Shown: piece by piece, positions 34,075 through 43,480 of the stretch | Numbering within the stretch: position 1 is the stretch's first letter | Layout: the number at the start of each line of letters is the position of its first letter | Assembly (NCBI GenBank): GCA_944320965.1 | Contig: CALUJO010000005.1 | Location: forward strand, 48,877-112,876 | Reading direction: 5' to 3' | DNA from: an uncultured Bacteroidaceae bacterium | Lineage (GTDB): Bacteria > Bacteroidota > Bacteroidia > Bacteroidales > Bacteroidaceae | Length of the DNA: 64,000 nucleotides | Notes under the pieces: model-generated | The model's input: the letters and a program-made list of their open reading frames with translations, nothing else | Told to the model about the DNA's origin: nothing | Databases searched by the model: none | Program-made: the position numbers and the translations under genes

Positions 34075-36840
34075 ATGAATGACAACAATTTCATAGAGGT
34101 TAAGGGAGCAAGGGTAAACAACCTTAAAAATATAGATTTGAAGATTCCCAGAAACAAGTTCATTGTTGTGACTGGAGTCAGCGGATCCGGCAAGTCGTCA
34201 CTGGCTTTTGATTTGCTTTACGCCGAGGGGCAGAGGCGTTATATGGAGAGCCTTTCGTCCTATTCAAGGCAGTTCCTTGGGCAGATGAAGAAACCGAACT
34301 GCGATTATGTCAAGGGTATTCCGCCTGCAATTGCAATAGAGCAGAAGGTGAATACGACAAATCCGCGTTCAACGGTCGGTACATCTACCGAAATATACGA
34401 TTATCTGAGCATGCTGTTTGCAAGGCTTGGAAAGGTATATTCACCGGTAACAGGAAAAGTGGTGAAACGTGATACGGTGGAAGACGTACTGTTGAAGATT
34501 TCGGAATATGAGGAAAGGACAAAGTTCCTGATTCTTTCAAGGCTGAACGTTTCCGACAGTTACTCCCTGACAGACAAGCTTGAGCTTTCAAGACAGCAGG
34601 GATACAGCCGTGTATTCGTTGACGGAAACATAGAGAATATAGATTCTCTGGATACGTCTTCTATAAAAGGAGACATATATCTTGTCATAGACCGTTCGAT
34701 GGTAGCAAACGACAGGGATGCAATAAGCCGCTATATTGATTCTATTGATACGGCTTTCTTTGAAGGGCACGGAACCTGCCGTCTTCTGTTTTATACAAAC
34801 AACGGTACTGAGGTGCATGATTTTTCTACTTCGTTTGATTCTGACGGTATAAAGTTTGAGGAACCAACCGACCAGCTGTTCAATTTCAATTCGCCGCTCG
34901 GCGCGTGTCCCGAGTGTGACGGCTTTGGAAAAGTGCTGGGAATAGACGAGCATCTTGTTATTCCAAACACTTCTTTAAGTGTATATGACGGAGCCGTTGC
35001 ATGTTGGCGCGGTGATAAGATGGGAGAATATAAAAGCATGTTTATCCGTTCCGTTTCGGATATCAACTTTCCTGTTTTCTCTCCTTACTATTCTCTTTCA
35101 GCCGAAGAGAAGGATATTCTCTGGAACGGAGAGTATGGAATAAACAGTTTCTTTAAGATGATTGAAAGCAACCTTTACAAGATACCTTACCGTGTGCTGC
35201 TTGCCAAGTATCGCGGAAAGACTGTCTGCCCGAAATGTAAGGGAAGCAGGCTTAAGGATGCCGCATTATATGTGAGGGTGGGAGAGAAGACCATTGCCGA
35301 TCTGGCAGAAATGTCTGTTTCCGACCTGAAAATATTCTTTGAGAATCTTCAGCTGACGGATAATGAAAAGATAATAGCCCACAGGCTTTTGCTTGAAATA
35401 AACAAACGTCTCGGTCTTATGGTTGAGATAGGTCTTGGATATCTCACGTTGAACCGTCTCAGCAACAGCCTTTCGGGAGGTGAAAGCCAGAGAATAAATC
35501 TGATAAAGTCACTTGGAAGCAGTCTTGTAGGTTCGCTGTATGTGCTTGACGAGCCGAGTATCGGTCTTCATTCAAAGGATACCGAAAAGCTTGTACGCAT
35601 ATTGAAACAGTTGAGAGATATTGGCAATACAGTCGTTGTGGTTGAACATGACGAGGATATTATACGCGAGGCCGACTATATTATTGACATTGGCGTTGAT
35701 GCCGGAACGCAAGGCGGAAACGTGGTGTTCTGCGGAAACGCAAAGGACATATATAAGGGGTCGGACAGCTATACGCTTAAATATCTGCTCGGTGAAGAGA
35801 AGATTAAGGTTCCGCGTATAAGAAGAAGCTGGAACAATTACATCACAATAAACAATGCACGTCAGAATAATCTGAAGGGAGTAAGCGTGCGTATTCCGCT
35901 TAATATCCTGACTGTTGTTACGGGTGTGAGCGGTTCCGGTAAAAGTACGCTTGTAAACGATATACTTTACAACGGGCTTAAGCGTGAACTTGATATGCCT
36001 ACTGAGTCAGGTCCGGGAGATTTTGAAAGTCTTGACGGTGATATCAACAGTATATATGCTGTTGAGTATGTTGATCAGAACCCGATAGGCAAGTCTTCCC
36101 GCTCAAATCCTGTGACGTATGTCAAGGCATACGACGAGATAAGGAAACTGTTTGCCGACCAGGCATACGCCAAACAGATGGGATATCCTGCTTCTTATTT
36201 CTCTTTCAATATGGCTGGCGGACGATGTGACGAGTGCAAGGGCGAAGGAACCGTGAGCATTGAAATGCAGTTCATGGCTGACCTTGTACTGGAATGCGAG
36301 AGCTGTCACGGAAAGAGGTTCAAGTCGGACATTCTTGAAGTGAAGTATCAGGACAAGAGCATTTATGATGTTCTGGAAATGACGGTTGATGATGCTCTGA
36401 AATTCTTCTCTGAAAACAATCAGACAAAGATTGTCAAGAAACTGAAGTATCTGAGTGATGTCGGACTTGGTTATGTGAAACTTGGACAACCTTCGTCAAC
36501 ATTGTCGGGAGGAGAGAGCCAGCGTGTCAAACTTGCCTATTTCCTGAGTCTGGAAAATGTGAAGCCTACATTGTTTATATTTGATGAACCGACAACAGGT
36601 CTGCATTTCCATGACATACGCAAGCTTATTGATATATTTAATGTACTTATAAAAAAAGGACATTCGCTTGTCATAATCGAGCATAACATGGAAGTTATAA
36701 AGAATGCCGACTATATTATTGACCTAGGACCTGAGGGTGGTGTCAACGGAGGTGAGATTGTTGTTGCCGGAACACCTGAGGAAGTGGCAAAATGTCCAGC
36801 TTCCCACACCGGACATTTTTTGAAGAAGTATCTTGAATAA
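34075..36840 (+). CDS. uvrA: UvrA-family excinuclease ATPase, first zinc finger incomplete
   Basis: DNA damage recognition ATPase of nucleotide excision repair. The 921 residues contain both ABC halves: Walker [14 protein letters not shown] near residue 34 and [13 protein letters not shown] near 623, signature LSGGESQRI near 470 and LSGGESQRV near 811, and DEPSIGLH and DEPTTGLH. The UvrB-binding insert is present, as is the DNA-binding C-terminal zinc finger (CDEC...CESC). The first finger is abnormal: ACPECDGFG is there, but the usual upstream CPxCG is replaced by FDSDGIKF. Bacteroidales often carry two UvrA proteins, so this may be the divergent paralogue. The next gene starts two bases after its stop. 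Confidence 0.88.
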   Translation: MNDNNFIEVKGARVNNLKNIDLKIPRNKFIVVTGVSGSGKSSLAFDLLYAEGQRRYMESLSSYSRQFLGQMKKPNCDYVKGIPPAIAIEQKVNTTNPRSTVGTSTEIYDYLSMLFARLGKVYSPVTGKVVKRDTVEDVLLKISEYEERTKFLILSRLNVSDSYSLTDKLELSRQQGYSRVFVDGNIENIDSLDTSSIKGDIYLVIDRSMVANDRDAISRYIDSIDTAFFEGHGTCRLLFYTNNGTEVHDFSTSFDSDGIKFEEPTDQLFNFNSPLGACPECDGFGKVLGIDEHLVIPNTSLSVYDGAVACWRGDKMGEYKSMFIRSVSDINFPVFSPYYSLSAEEKDILWNGEYGINSFFKMIESNLYKIPYRVLLAKYRGKTVCPKCKGSRLKDAALYVRVGEKTIADLAEMSVSDLKIFFENLQLTDNEKIIAHRLLLEINKRLGLMVEIGLGYLTLNRLSNSLSGGESQRINLIKSLGSSLVGSLYVLDEPSIGLHSKDTEKLVRILKQLRDIGNTVVVVEHDEDIIREADYIIDIGVDAGTQGGNVVFCGNAKDIYKGSDSYTLKYLLGEEKIKVPRIRRSWNNYITINNARQNNLKGVSVRIPLNILTVVTGVSGSGKSTLVNDILYNGLKRELDMPTESGPGDFESLDGDINSIYAVEYVDQNPIGKSSRSNPVTYVKAYDEIRKLFADQAYAKQMGYPASYFSFNMAGGRCDECKGEGTVSIEMQFMADLVLECESCHGKRFKSDILEVKYQDKSIYDVLEMTVDDALKFFSENNQTKIVKKLKYLSDVGLGYVKLGQPSSTLSGGESQRVKLAYFLSLENVKPTLFIFDEPTTGLHFHDIRKLIDIFNVLIKKGHSLVIIEHNMEVIKNADYIIDLGPEGGVNGGEIVVAGTPEEVAKCPASHTGHFLKKYLE

Positions 36841-36842
36841 AT

Positions 36843-38318
36843 ATGAGAAAGAGTTTTTATTTGTTGCTGTTTCTTGCGGTAGTAGGCATTGCAAGTGCAT
36901 ATGCTCAGCATGGGAAACGTGAATTCAGGGGGGCTTGGATGCCAACCGTAACAGGTGAATATACCTGGAAGAGTGAGAAGGAAATGAAAGCAAAGCTTGT
37001 CAGTGAACTTAATCTTCTGGAAGATGCAGGCATTAATGCCGTTTTCTTTCAGATAAGACCTGAGGCTGATGCATGGTATAATTCAAGTTTTGAACCGTGG
37101 AGCCGTTTCATTACCGGTACACAGGGGCAGAATCCCGGTTGGGACCCGACAGCTTTTATGATAGAGGAGTGTCATAAACGCGGAATGGAATTTCATGCCT
37201 GGATTAATCCGTACAGGGTCAAGACAAGTCAGAACACAGTATTGAGCAAAAATCACTATTATTACAGACATCCCGAACTGTTCTTTGAATATGGCGGGCA
37301 AACATTCTTTGACCCTTCGCGCAAGGAATCCCGTGATTTTATATGTAATGTTGTTATTGACATTGTAACCAAGTACAATGTTGACGCTATACATATGGAC
37401 GATTATTTCTATCCATATCCCAAACCGGGTGAAACTATTCCTGATGAAGTTGCTTTCAAGGCTAATTCAAGAGGGTATAAGGATATTGGCGACTGGCGTC
37501 GTGACAACGTAAATCTTCTTATAAAAAAAATTCATGATGCGCTTATGGAAACAGCTCCGTGGGTACAGTTCGGCATTTCGCCTTTTGGCATTTACCGCAA
37601 TGCATCAAGTGACCCTAAGGGAAGCCTGACCAACGGATTGCAAAACTATGACCAGCTTTATGCCGATGTGCTTTTGTGGGCAAGAAACGGATGGATTGAT
37701 TATCTTGTTCCACAGATTTATTGGGAAATAGGCAATCCGGCTGCCGACTATGCAGAACTGCTGTATTGGTGGGGAGATAACATTGAAAACTGTAATTATT
37801 ATGTAGGCCAGGATGTCTTGAGAACTGCATCTCCAAAGAATTTTGGTACACAGCAGCGTGCGAAGTTCGACCTTATGCGCTCAAATCCAAATGTTGACGG
37901 ATATTGTCTTTATCCAGTCAAGCAGATAATTGCAAATCCAGGTAAATATACAACAAGACTGAAGACTACTTTCAACAGATATCCTGCTTTGCCTCCGGTA
38001 ATAAAACGTTTCGAAGGCGGAAAGCCTGATAAGGTCAGAAAGGTAAAAGTTGTGGAAACCGGTAATGGAAAAGTCCTTTTCTGGTCGGTAAAAGACCGGG
38101 GGGACGAATTGCACAGCCCTGTGAAGTTCTGTGTTTACAGGTTTGAATCAAAGAGAGATATTGATTTGGACAGGCCTTCTGCACTGATAAAAGTAACAAC
38201 CGACACTTTTATAGAGTTGCCTGACAATGAAAATGTACGCAGCTGTTATTATGTAATTACTTCTGTTGACCGTTTTAACAACGAGTCAGTCAAAGTTGTA
38301 AAAAAGGTAAAGTTCTAA
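36843..38318 (+). CDS. Secreted GH10-like (GHL10 / YngK family) glycoside hydrolase-like protein
   Basis: A 491-residue exported protein with signal peptide ending ASAYAQ (residue 22). It has the GHL10 barrel: REFRGAWMPTV, NLLEDAGINAVFFQIRPEAD, FHAWINPYRV, VDAIHMDDYFYPYPK with the likely catalytic acid pair, and WVQFGISPFGIYRN and IDYLVPQIYWEIGN. The C-terminal 90 residues form a fibronectin-like domain. Members are thought to act on cell-wall or surface glycans, but no substrate is established. It overlaps the transcription unit of uvrA with a two-base gap, an odd pairing of a repair gene with an envelope enzyme. Confidence 0.85.
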   Translation: MRKSFYLLLFLAVVGIASAYAQHGKREFRGAWMPTVTGEYTWKSEKEMKAKLVSELNLLEDAGINAVFFQIRPEADAWYNSSFEPWSRFITGTQGQNPGWDPTAFMIEECHKRGMEFHAWINPYRVKTSQNTVLSKNHYYYRHPELFFEYGGQTFFDPSRKESRDFICNVVIDIVTKYNVDAIHMDDYFYPYPKPGETIPDEVAFKANSRGYKDIGDWRRDNVNLLIKKIHDALMETAPWVQFGISPFGIYRNASSDPKGSLTNGLQNYDQLYADVLLWARNGWIDYLVPQIYWEIGNPAADYAELLYWWGDNIENCNYYVGQDVLRTASPKNFGTQQRAKFDLMRSNPNVDGYCLYPVKQIIANPGKYTTRLKTTFNRYPALPPVIKRFEGGKPDKVRKVKVVETGNGKVLFWSVKDRGDELHSPVKFCVYRFESKRDIDLDRPSALIKVTTDTFIELPDNENVRSCYYVITSVDRFNNESVKVVKKVKF

Positions 38319-38480
38319 ACAGGTTGCATTTTGTATAAAATGTGCCAATTTTGCAAATTGTAAGCGGCAAATATACTTTTTTATAGTTTAAACCATGTAC
38401 TGACATAGGGAAATATCATTTTTTTAATGTCTAAACTAAAAAAAATGTTTGTTCTATTGACATTTTGATAATATTGTTTA

Positions 38481-38488
38481 TATATTTG
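38481..38488 (+). promoter_or_regulatory. Promoter of the Lrp-type regulator
   Basis: TATATTTG (perfect -7 consensus) with a TTGACA-like element about 20 bases upstream at 38457; start codon 40 bases downstream. Confidence 0.55.
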
Positions 38489-38527
38489 TTCTATAAATAT
38501 GAAAGTAATTTTAACTAATATAATATT

Positions 38528-38992
38528 ATGGAAAAAATAGACGAACTTGATAAAAAGATTCTTGAAATAATTTCCCGTAATGCCAGAATTCCTTTTAAGG
38601 ATGTTGCCGCAGAATGTGGCGTTTCAAGAGCTGCAATTCACCAGAGAGTTCAAAGACTTATTGATATGGGAGTTATTGTCGGCTCAGGATATCACGTGAA
38701 TCCAAAGAGTCTTGGTTATACTACTTGTACTTATGTCGGTATCAAGCTTGAAAGAGGTTCAATGTATAAGGATGTTGTTTCTAAGCTGAACGATATACCG
38801 GAGATGGTTGAATGCCATTTCACAACTGGTCCTTACACAATTCTTGCAAAGATTTATGCACGTGACAATGAACATCTGATGGAACTGTTGAATTCAAAGA
38901 TTCAGGAAATTCCTGGTGTTACTGCAACAGAAACATTTATTTCGCTGGAGCAGGGCATAAAGAGGGAAATTCCTATTCTTCAGGCAGAATAA
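38528..38992 (+). CDS. Lrp/AsnC family transcriptional regulator
   Basis: A 154-residue DNA-binding regulator. The N-terminal winged HTH reads LDKKILEIISRNARIPFKDV and CGVSRAAIHQRVQRLIDMGV; the C-terminal RAM domain (about 70-140), which binds amino acids or other small ligands and forms octamers, contains GIKLERGSMYKDV and HFTTGPYTILAKIYARDNEH. Full length for the family. It stands alone, has its own promoter and ends at the terminator 39042-39075. The effector is not deducible from sequence. Confidence 0.93.
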   Translation: MEKIDELDKKILEIISRNARIPFKDVAAECGVSRAAIHQRVQRLIDMGVIVGSGYHVNPKSLGYTTCTYVGIKLERGSMYKDVVSKLNDIPEMVECHFTTGPYTILAKIYARDNEHLMELLNSKIQEIPGVTATETFISLEQGIKREIPILQAE

Positions 38993-39041
38993 AACATCTT
39001 GGCTGTAGCAGTTTTTAAGTATTATAATAAAGGTTTATAAT

Positions 39042-39075
39042 AAAAGAAATCGGGATTGATGTCCCGATTTCTTTT
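39042..39075. terminator. Bidirectional terminator, Lrp regulator / C1 peptidase
   Basis: Perfect fourteen-base stem AAAAGAAATCGGGA / TCCCGATTTCTTTT with a six-base loop, between converging genes. Confidence 0.93.
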
Positions 39076-39085
39076 TGTTTTGATA

Positions 39086-40498
39086 TTAAAGTTCGTTGCT
39101 GAACATTGGGTCCCATGCCGGAAGTTTTACAGGTTCCTGCTTCATCATTTCAAGGATATTTGCAGGAATGTACTTCTTGTTAACTACAAGGCGGAACAGA
39201 TATTCGTCAAACCATTCGTCTGTCATAATCAGGTGTCCCTGGAATCCAGAAGAGGCTCCCCAGCTGTTTTCTACCATCCACTTCTTTGGTTTTCCGTTTT
39301 CGTCAATGTCAACGGCAACAAGTGTCATTGCATGAGTTGAACCGCTGTCATAGCTTTGTATTCTTTCCTTCTTGTCCATACCGAACTTCATGCCGAACAG
39401 TGATTCGTAGTCGTAGTTGTTCAGGTCGTTTGTTCCGTTCTTTATGTTCAGGAATTTGCCCACGTCGCATGACATATACATCATTGTGTTGTCCTTGATG
39501 GATGCTATTGCCATGGCCTTTATATCTTCCATTGGCAGGTTGATGTATGTCCAGTTGTAACCGTCGTACATGTGGCGGTCATAGTCTATTTCATATCTCT
39601 TGTAATACTCGCGTGTCGGGTCATTCATGAACATTACATAGTTGCCGGTCAGGTCGTCTCCAACAAATTCATCGTAGAATGATTTCGGAGTATATTTCTT
39701 TGTGCTGACAGGTTTGTTGTCGGCATCATACATAGTCCATGTAAATTCTGTAGGAGGAACTCCCATTGTAAGAACAAGAATTCTGTAGATGTCTTTCAAA
39801 GTGTTCATCTTGACTTCTGCCATTCTTTTGTCTGCGCCTTTCTTTCCTTTGGCGTATTCATTGCGGATGTCAAGACCTCCTTCGCGGAGTTTCTTTGAAA
39901 TCAGGCTGGCCATTGTTCTTGTATCTTCGGTTGTTGCAGTTTCCGGCATTACGCTTTTGGGGACAAGTCCGTACTTCCCGATAATGTCGGAAATTCCGGT
40001 AAACTGTCCGCCATCGCTCTGTGGGTGTCTGAACAGCCAGTCAACAGTCTGGTCAGTGAAAGGTTTGTCGGCAGTATTGATAACTCCCTGCAGGAAAAGG
40101 TTAGCCTTTTCAAGCTGGTCCCAGAAGAATGTATATGCCTGTGAAAATTCAAACGCGCCTAAATTGTGTTCCTTTATCATCTGTGCGCGCATCACGTTCA
40201 TACCGGTGAACATCCAGCATCTTCCCGAACTTTTCTGGTCGGTAATGCCTTTGCTTTCCACTCTGTTTGAGAAATAGGTATCCACGTTTGCAAGACTTTC
40301 GTGGTTTAAAGCCAGTTTGTTGATACCGTTTGCACACAAGGCATTCTGTATTGCTTTGTCAGAAGGAGTGTTCTTGTAGCTCTCCTGCAATTCCTGTAAA
40401 ATCTCAGGAGTTATGGCTCCTTCGGTCTTGTTCTGTGCAGATACACACAATGCTCCCGAAACAAGTGCAAAAACGAATAAGTGTTTTTTGAAATTCAT
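39086..40498 (-). CDS. Exported C1 family aminopeptidase (bleomycin hydrolase / PepC type)
   Basis: Papain-fold cysteine aminopeptidase. The catalytic set is complete: Gln88 and Cys94 in DQKSSGRCWMFTG, His389 in GSTHAMTLV and Asn411 in VENSWG. The 470-residue length and domain layout match bleomycin hydrolase, which is cytosolic in most organisms; here residues 1-21 (MNFKKHLFVFALVSGALCVSA) are a signal peptide, so the enzyme works in the periplasm or on the surface. The family C-terminus normally trims its own last residues and then blocks the active-site cleft. It lies 22 bases after ridA in the same direction. Confidence 0.93.
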   Translation of the reverse strand: MNFKKHLFVFALVSGALCVSAQNKTEGAITPEILQELQESYKNTPSDKAIQNALCANGINKLALNHESLANVDTYFSNRVESKGITDQKSSGRCWMFTGMNVMRAQMIKEHNLGAFEFSQAYTFFWDQLEKANLFLQGVINTADKPFTDQTVDWLFRHPQSDGGQFTGISDIIGKYGLVPKSVMPETATTEDTRTMASLISKKLREGGLDIRNEYAKGKKGADKRMAEVKMNTLKDIYRILVLTMGVPPTEFTWTMYDADNKPVSTKKYTPKSFYDEFVGDDLTGNYVMFMNDPTREYYKRYEIDYDRHMYDGYNWTYINLPMEDIKAMAIASIKDNTMMYMSCDVGKFLNIKNGTNDLNNYDYESLFGMKFGMDKKERIQSYDSGSTHAMTLVAVDIDENGKPKKWMVENSWGASSGFQGHLIMTDEWFDEYLFRLVVNKKYIPANILEMMKQEPVKLPAWDPMFSNEL

Positions 40499-40520
40499 TG
40501 TATTATGCTTTAGAAAGGTT

Positions 40521-40898
40521 TTATCTTACTGCGATACATTCAATTTCAACCAAAGCGTCTTTTGGAAGCTGTTTTACAGCAAAAGCACATCTTGCCGGGA
40601 ATGCACCTTCAAAATACTGTGCATAAACTTCGTTCATGCTTCCGAACAGTGACATGTCTGCAAGGAAAACAGTTGTCTTTACAACATTGTCCATTGTAAG
40701 TCCTGCTTCAGCAAGTATGTTCTTCATGTTCTCAAGCGATTGTCTTGTCTGGTCTTTGATATCGTCTGACGGGAAGTTTCCGGTTGCAGGATCGATAGGA
40801 AGCTGACCTGAAACGAATACCATATTGTTTGCTTCTATTGCCTGGCTGTAAGGACCAATGGCTTTTGGTGCTTTTTCTGTAGCGATTACTTTTTTCAT
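40521..40898 (-). CDS. ridA: RidA family reactive intermediate deaminase
   Basis: Hydrolyses reactive enamine/imine intermediates made by PLP enzymes such as threonine dehydratase. The 125 residues carry the family signatures [20 protein letters not shown], the [17 protein letters not shown] helix, [11 protein letters not shown] and the C-terminal [20 protein letters not shown] with the conserved Arg near 103. Normal length; trimeric cytosolic protein. It is the first gene of a two-gene unit with the exported C1 peptidase. A TAACTTTA element on the minus strand, near position 40940, is a plausible promoter. Confidence 0.95.
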   Translation of the reverse strand: MKKVIATEKAPKAIGPYSQAIEANNMVFVSGQLPIDPATGNFPSDDIKDQTRQSLENMKNILAEAGLTMDNVVKTTVFLADMSLFGSMNEVYAQYFEGAFPARCAFAVKQLPKDALVEIECIAVR

Positions 40899-41066
40899 AT
40901 AAAATTCTTTTTATTGGTTATAATGTTTATGGTGTAAAGTTAAGAATAAAATATCGTTTTTACGTTGTTTAGTGTATAAACTTGCATATACATATAATAA
41001 TGTGTGAAAATTTTTATATTATGGAATATTTGTATTGAATAAATTTTGTCAAATGTGCAATATTAT

Positions 41067-41074
41067 TAACTTTG
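41067..41074 (+). promoter_or_regulatory. -7 element of the ogt-type gene
   Basis: TAACTTTG matches TAnnTTTG, 26 bases before the ATG at 41101. Its position inside the upstream-extended frame supports the 41101 start. Confidence 0.5.
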
Positions 41075-41100
41075 TGTCTTTAACATTAAATCTTTCGGCT

Positions 41101-41580
41101 ATGTATTATACTTATATTTATCCTTCCTTTATCGGTGATATTTGCATAGTTGCTGATGGGTCTGTCCTTTTGTCGGTTTCATTTTGTGATGATATTGTTG
41201 TCGAGGATTACGAAACACTTCCCGATTCTGCAGTAGTAGTTTCTGCTGTTGCGCAGTTGAACGGTTATTTTGCAGGTCGTCTTAAAACTTTTGATCTGCC
41301 ATTGGCTGATGTCTGTCATGGTTTTGTAAGGGATGTTTGGGGGCAGCTTGTGAAGATTCCATATGGTACAATGACAACATATGGCATTATAGCCGAGCGC
41401 CTTGGGCGTAAGGGAGCAGCGAGAGCAGTGGGAAGTGCATGCCGGAAGAATCCTTTTGCCATAATAGTTCCATGTCACAGGGTAGGTTCGGTTTCGAAAG
41501 GTGCCATGTCCGGATACGCAGGCGGATTGGACAGAAAACTAATGCTTCTTGAATTTGAGAAAATGAATTCAGGTTCTTGA
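41101..41580 (+). CDS. ogt: Methylated-DNA-[protein]-cysteine S-methyltransferase
   Basis: Suicide repair protein that transfers methyl groups from O6-methylguanine or O4-methylthymine to its own cysteine. The 159 residues from ATG 41101 include the N-terminal ribonuclease-H-like part (MYYTYIYPSFIGDICIV) and the C-terminal DNA-binding domain with IPYGTMTTYGIIAERLG, the arginine-finger helix ARAVGSACRKNPFAII and the active-site VPCHRV with the acceptor Cys. The frame is open further upstream to 41035, but the promoter element lies inside that stretch. Cytoplasmic and monocistronic. Confidence 0.93.
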   Translation: MYYTYIYPSFIGDICIVADGSVLLSVSFCDDIVVEDYETLPDSAVVVSAVAQLNGYFAGRLKTFDLPLADVCHGFVRDVWGQLVKIPYGTMTTYGIIAERLGRKGAARAVGSACRKNPFAIIVPCHRVGSVSKGAMSGYAGGLDRKLMLLEFEKMNSGS

Positions 41581-41739
41581 ATATCTGTCCTATTGTAATA
41601 GACGGGCTTTTAATATTCTTTAATACATTATTTTGAAAAAAATCGTCATAATCCAGATTTTTCCAGATTCTTTTCAGAATTGCATATAATCTTTGCATCA
41701 GAAAAACAATTTAATATTAACCATAAAAAGAGAAGAATT

Positions 41740-42180
41740 ATGAAAAAGATTATTTTGATTATGATGTTGTTCGTTGCTGGTATATCATTTGCAATGGCTG
41801 ATAACGATAAACCTGTTTCAGTAAGCCAGCTTCCTGTAGCTGCACAGAACTTTATCAAGCAGCATTTCCCAGACAAGAAAGTTGCTCTTGCAAAGAAGGA
41901 AAGCGACATTTTCTATTCAACCTACGATGTGATATTTACTGACGGAAATAAAATAGAGTTTGACAGCAAAGGCAATTGGGAAGAAGTTAACTGCAAATAC
42001 TCTTCTGTTCCTGCGGGAGTTGTACCGGCTGAAATAAATAATTTTATTAAGTCAAGTTATCCGGATGCCCAGGTTTTGAAGATAGAACGTGACAGAGGCG
42101 AGTTTGATGTCAAGCTAAACAACAGAATAGAGTTGAAGTTTAATGCAAAATTCAATCTGATTGATATTGATATGGACTGA
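41740..42180 (+). CDS. PepSY-like (DUF2874) exported protein
   Basis: A 146-residue periplasmic protein with signal peptide MKKIILIMMLFVAGISFAMA. It holds two tandem PepSY-like units: one from VSQLPVAAQNFIKQHFPDKK to the IEFDSKGNWEEV strand (about 25-82), and one from VPAEINNFIKSSYPDAQ to IELKFNAKFNLIDID (about 92-144). Such proteins are very common in Bacteroidales; some related forms inhibit proteases, but no function is established for this type. Its leader from 41581 to 41739 is AT-rich with no clear feature. Confidence 0.82.
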   Translation: MKKIILIMMLFVAGISFAMADNDKPVSVSQLPVAAQNFIKQHFPDKKVALAKKESDIFYSTYDVIFTDGNKIEFDSKGNWEEVNCKYSSVPAGVVPAEINNFIKSSYPDAQVLKIERDRGEFDVKLNNRIELKFNAKFNLIDIDMD

Positions 42181-42246
42181 TAGTCTGTTCCGGTGATGGT
42201 AACTAAAATGCCTGAGCCATGACAACAATCAGTAAGTTGATATAAT

Positions 42247-42291
42247 AATAAGGAGATGTATATGCAATGCCGGCAAATACATCTCCTTATT
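42247..42291 (+). terminator. Terminator after the PepSY-like gene
   Basis: Perfect fourteen-base stem AATAAGGAGATGTA / TACATCTCCTTATT. It is the main feature of the 340-base gap 42181-42520, which otherwise holds only the next gene's promoter. Confidence 0.88.
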
Positions 42292-42440
42292 TATTGTTTA
42301 AATGTAATATTCTGTAAATAAGATATATGACATTTGTCATGTAATACTCTGCAGGATTGTTTCAAACAGTATTATTATTAATAAATGTTATTGCAGTAAA
42401 TATTTTACAATGGAAATTATTTTCTATTGGAAAATATTCC

Positions 42441-42448
42441 TATATTTG
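42441..42448 (+). promoter_or_regulatory. Promoter and strong ribosome site of the thioredoxin gene
   Basis: TATATTTG, a perfect -7 element, lies 73 bases before the start. AAAGGAGA at 42504-42511, ten bases before the ATG, is an unusually strong ribosome site for this phylum and fixes the start at 42521 rather than the internal Met39. Confidence 0.6.
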
Positions 42449-42520
42449 CACTGTAAACAATAAGGAAAGTGTTTGGAAAGATAAATTAGAAACAATAAAA
42501 ATAAAGGAGATCTCAAGAAA

Positions 42521-42994
42521 ATGAAGAAACTGATTTTTGCCGTAATGGCCCTTGTATCTATAGCATCGTGCAGTTTCGCACAAAATAGTGAAAATGAAAC
42601 TAAAAAAGAAACAACAACTAAAAAGGAAAACAATATGAAAACAATACATTTGACAAAGGAAGAGTTTTTGACTAAGGTCTTTAATTATGAGACAAGCAAA
42701 GAGTGGAAATATCTTGGTGACAAACCTGCATTGATTGACTTCTATGCATCATGGTGTGGACCATGCAAGGCTCTTGCTCCGGTTCTTGAGGAACTTGCCG
42801 CAGAATATGGTGATGAGATTTACATTTACAAGATAAATACTGAGGAAGAACAGGAACTTGCTGCAGCATTCAATATACGCAGTATTCCTACATTGCTGTT
42901 CATCCCAATGGAAGGCCAGCCTCAGATGGCTATGGGAGCAATGCCTAAAAACTCGTTGAAAGAAGCGATTGACAAGGTAATGTTGAACAAATAA
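42521..42994 (+). CDS. Exported thioredoxin
   Basis: A 157-residue thioredoxin with an export signal. Residues 1-17 (MKKLIFAVMALVSIASC) fit a lipobox IASC, or a normal signal peptide cut after SFAQ at residue 21. A charged linker (ENETKKETTTKKENN) follows, then a full thioredoxin fold with the active site WCGPCK near residues 75-80 and the cis-proline loop RSIPTLLF. It should work as a periplasmic disulfide reductase or in an electron relay. The MarR-like gene starts 11 bases later and ends at one terminator, so the pair is cotranscribed and the regulator may respond to redox state. Confidence 0.9.
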   Translation: MKKLIFAVMALVSIASCSFAQNSENETKKETTTKKENNMKTIHLTKEEFLTKVFNYETSKEWKYLGDKPALIDFYASWCGPCKALAPVLEELAAEYGDEIYIYKINTEEEQELAAAFNIRSIPTLLFIPMEGQPQMAMGAMPKNSLKEAIDKVMLNK

Positions 42995-43005
42995 ATGTTG
43001 CGGTT

Positions 43006-43365
43006 TTGGAAACAAAGGTTAAGACATTGTGTCGGATAAGGGATCTGTACCGTTCAATTGCCGAGTTTGAAAATTGTTTTCACTCGAAATATCAGCTTAC
43101 GCTTAACGAAGGCATGCTTATGTGTGTATTGAAAACCGAAGGTGAGCTTACGGCAGGCGTTCTTGCCGAGAAACTTGGCCTGAGTTTTTCAAATACATCA
43201 AAGGTCATTGCGTCGGTCGAGAAGAAAGGTTTTCTTGAAAGAAAACTTGGCAATACGGACAAACGCCAGATGCATTTCTGTCTGACAGGCGAGGGACATG
43301 AAATGATGGACAGCATATCCTGTTGTGATATTGAAATTCCCGAAATGCTGAGAAAGATATTATAA
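43006..43365 (+). CDS. MarR-like transcriptional regulator
   Basis: A 119-residue winged-helix regulator. The core LTAGVLAEKLGLSFSNTSKVIASVEKKGFLERK is the recognition part, followed by the wing NTDKRQMHFCLTGEGHEMM. The start is a TTG at 43006; the nearby ATG at 42995 is out of frame. The protein is shorter than most MarR members, missing part of the C-terminal dimer helices. Several cysteines (C9, C24, C40, C92, C105-C106) make redox control possible, as in OhrR-type MarR proteins, and the gene partner is a thioredoxin. That link is inference. Confidence 0.75.
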   Translation: METKVKTLCRIRDLYRSIAEFENCFHSKYQLTLNEGMLMCVLKTEGELTAGVLAEKLGLSFSNTSKVIASVEKKGFLERKLGNTDKRQMHFCLTGEGHEMMDSISCCDIEIPEMLRKIL

Positions 43366-43380
43366 TTGCGGTATATATAT

Positions 43381-43429
43381 AAAAATCAGTGGAATACTTG
43401 TTCTTGTAACTGCATTCCACTGATTTTTT
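43381..43429 (+). terminator. Terminator of the thioredoxin-MarR operon
   Basis: Perfect fifteen-base stem AAAAATCAGTGGAAT / ATTCCACTGATTTTT with an eighteen-base loop, followed by further T. Confidence 0.9.
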
Positions 43430-43480
43430 GTTGCTGTTCCCGAAGCATGTTGTCCGGAATCTTTCTGTAATATTCTGTTC

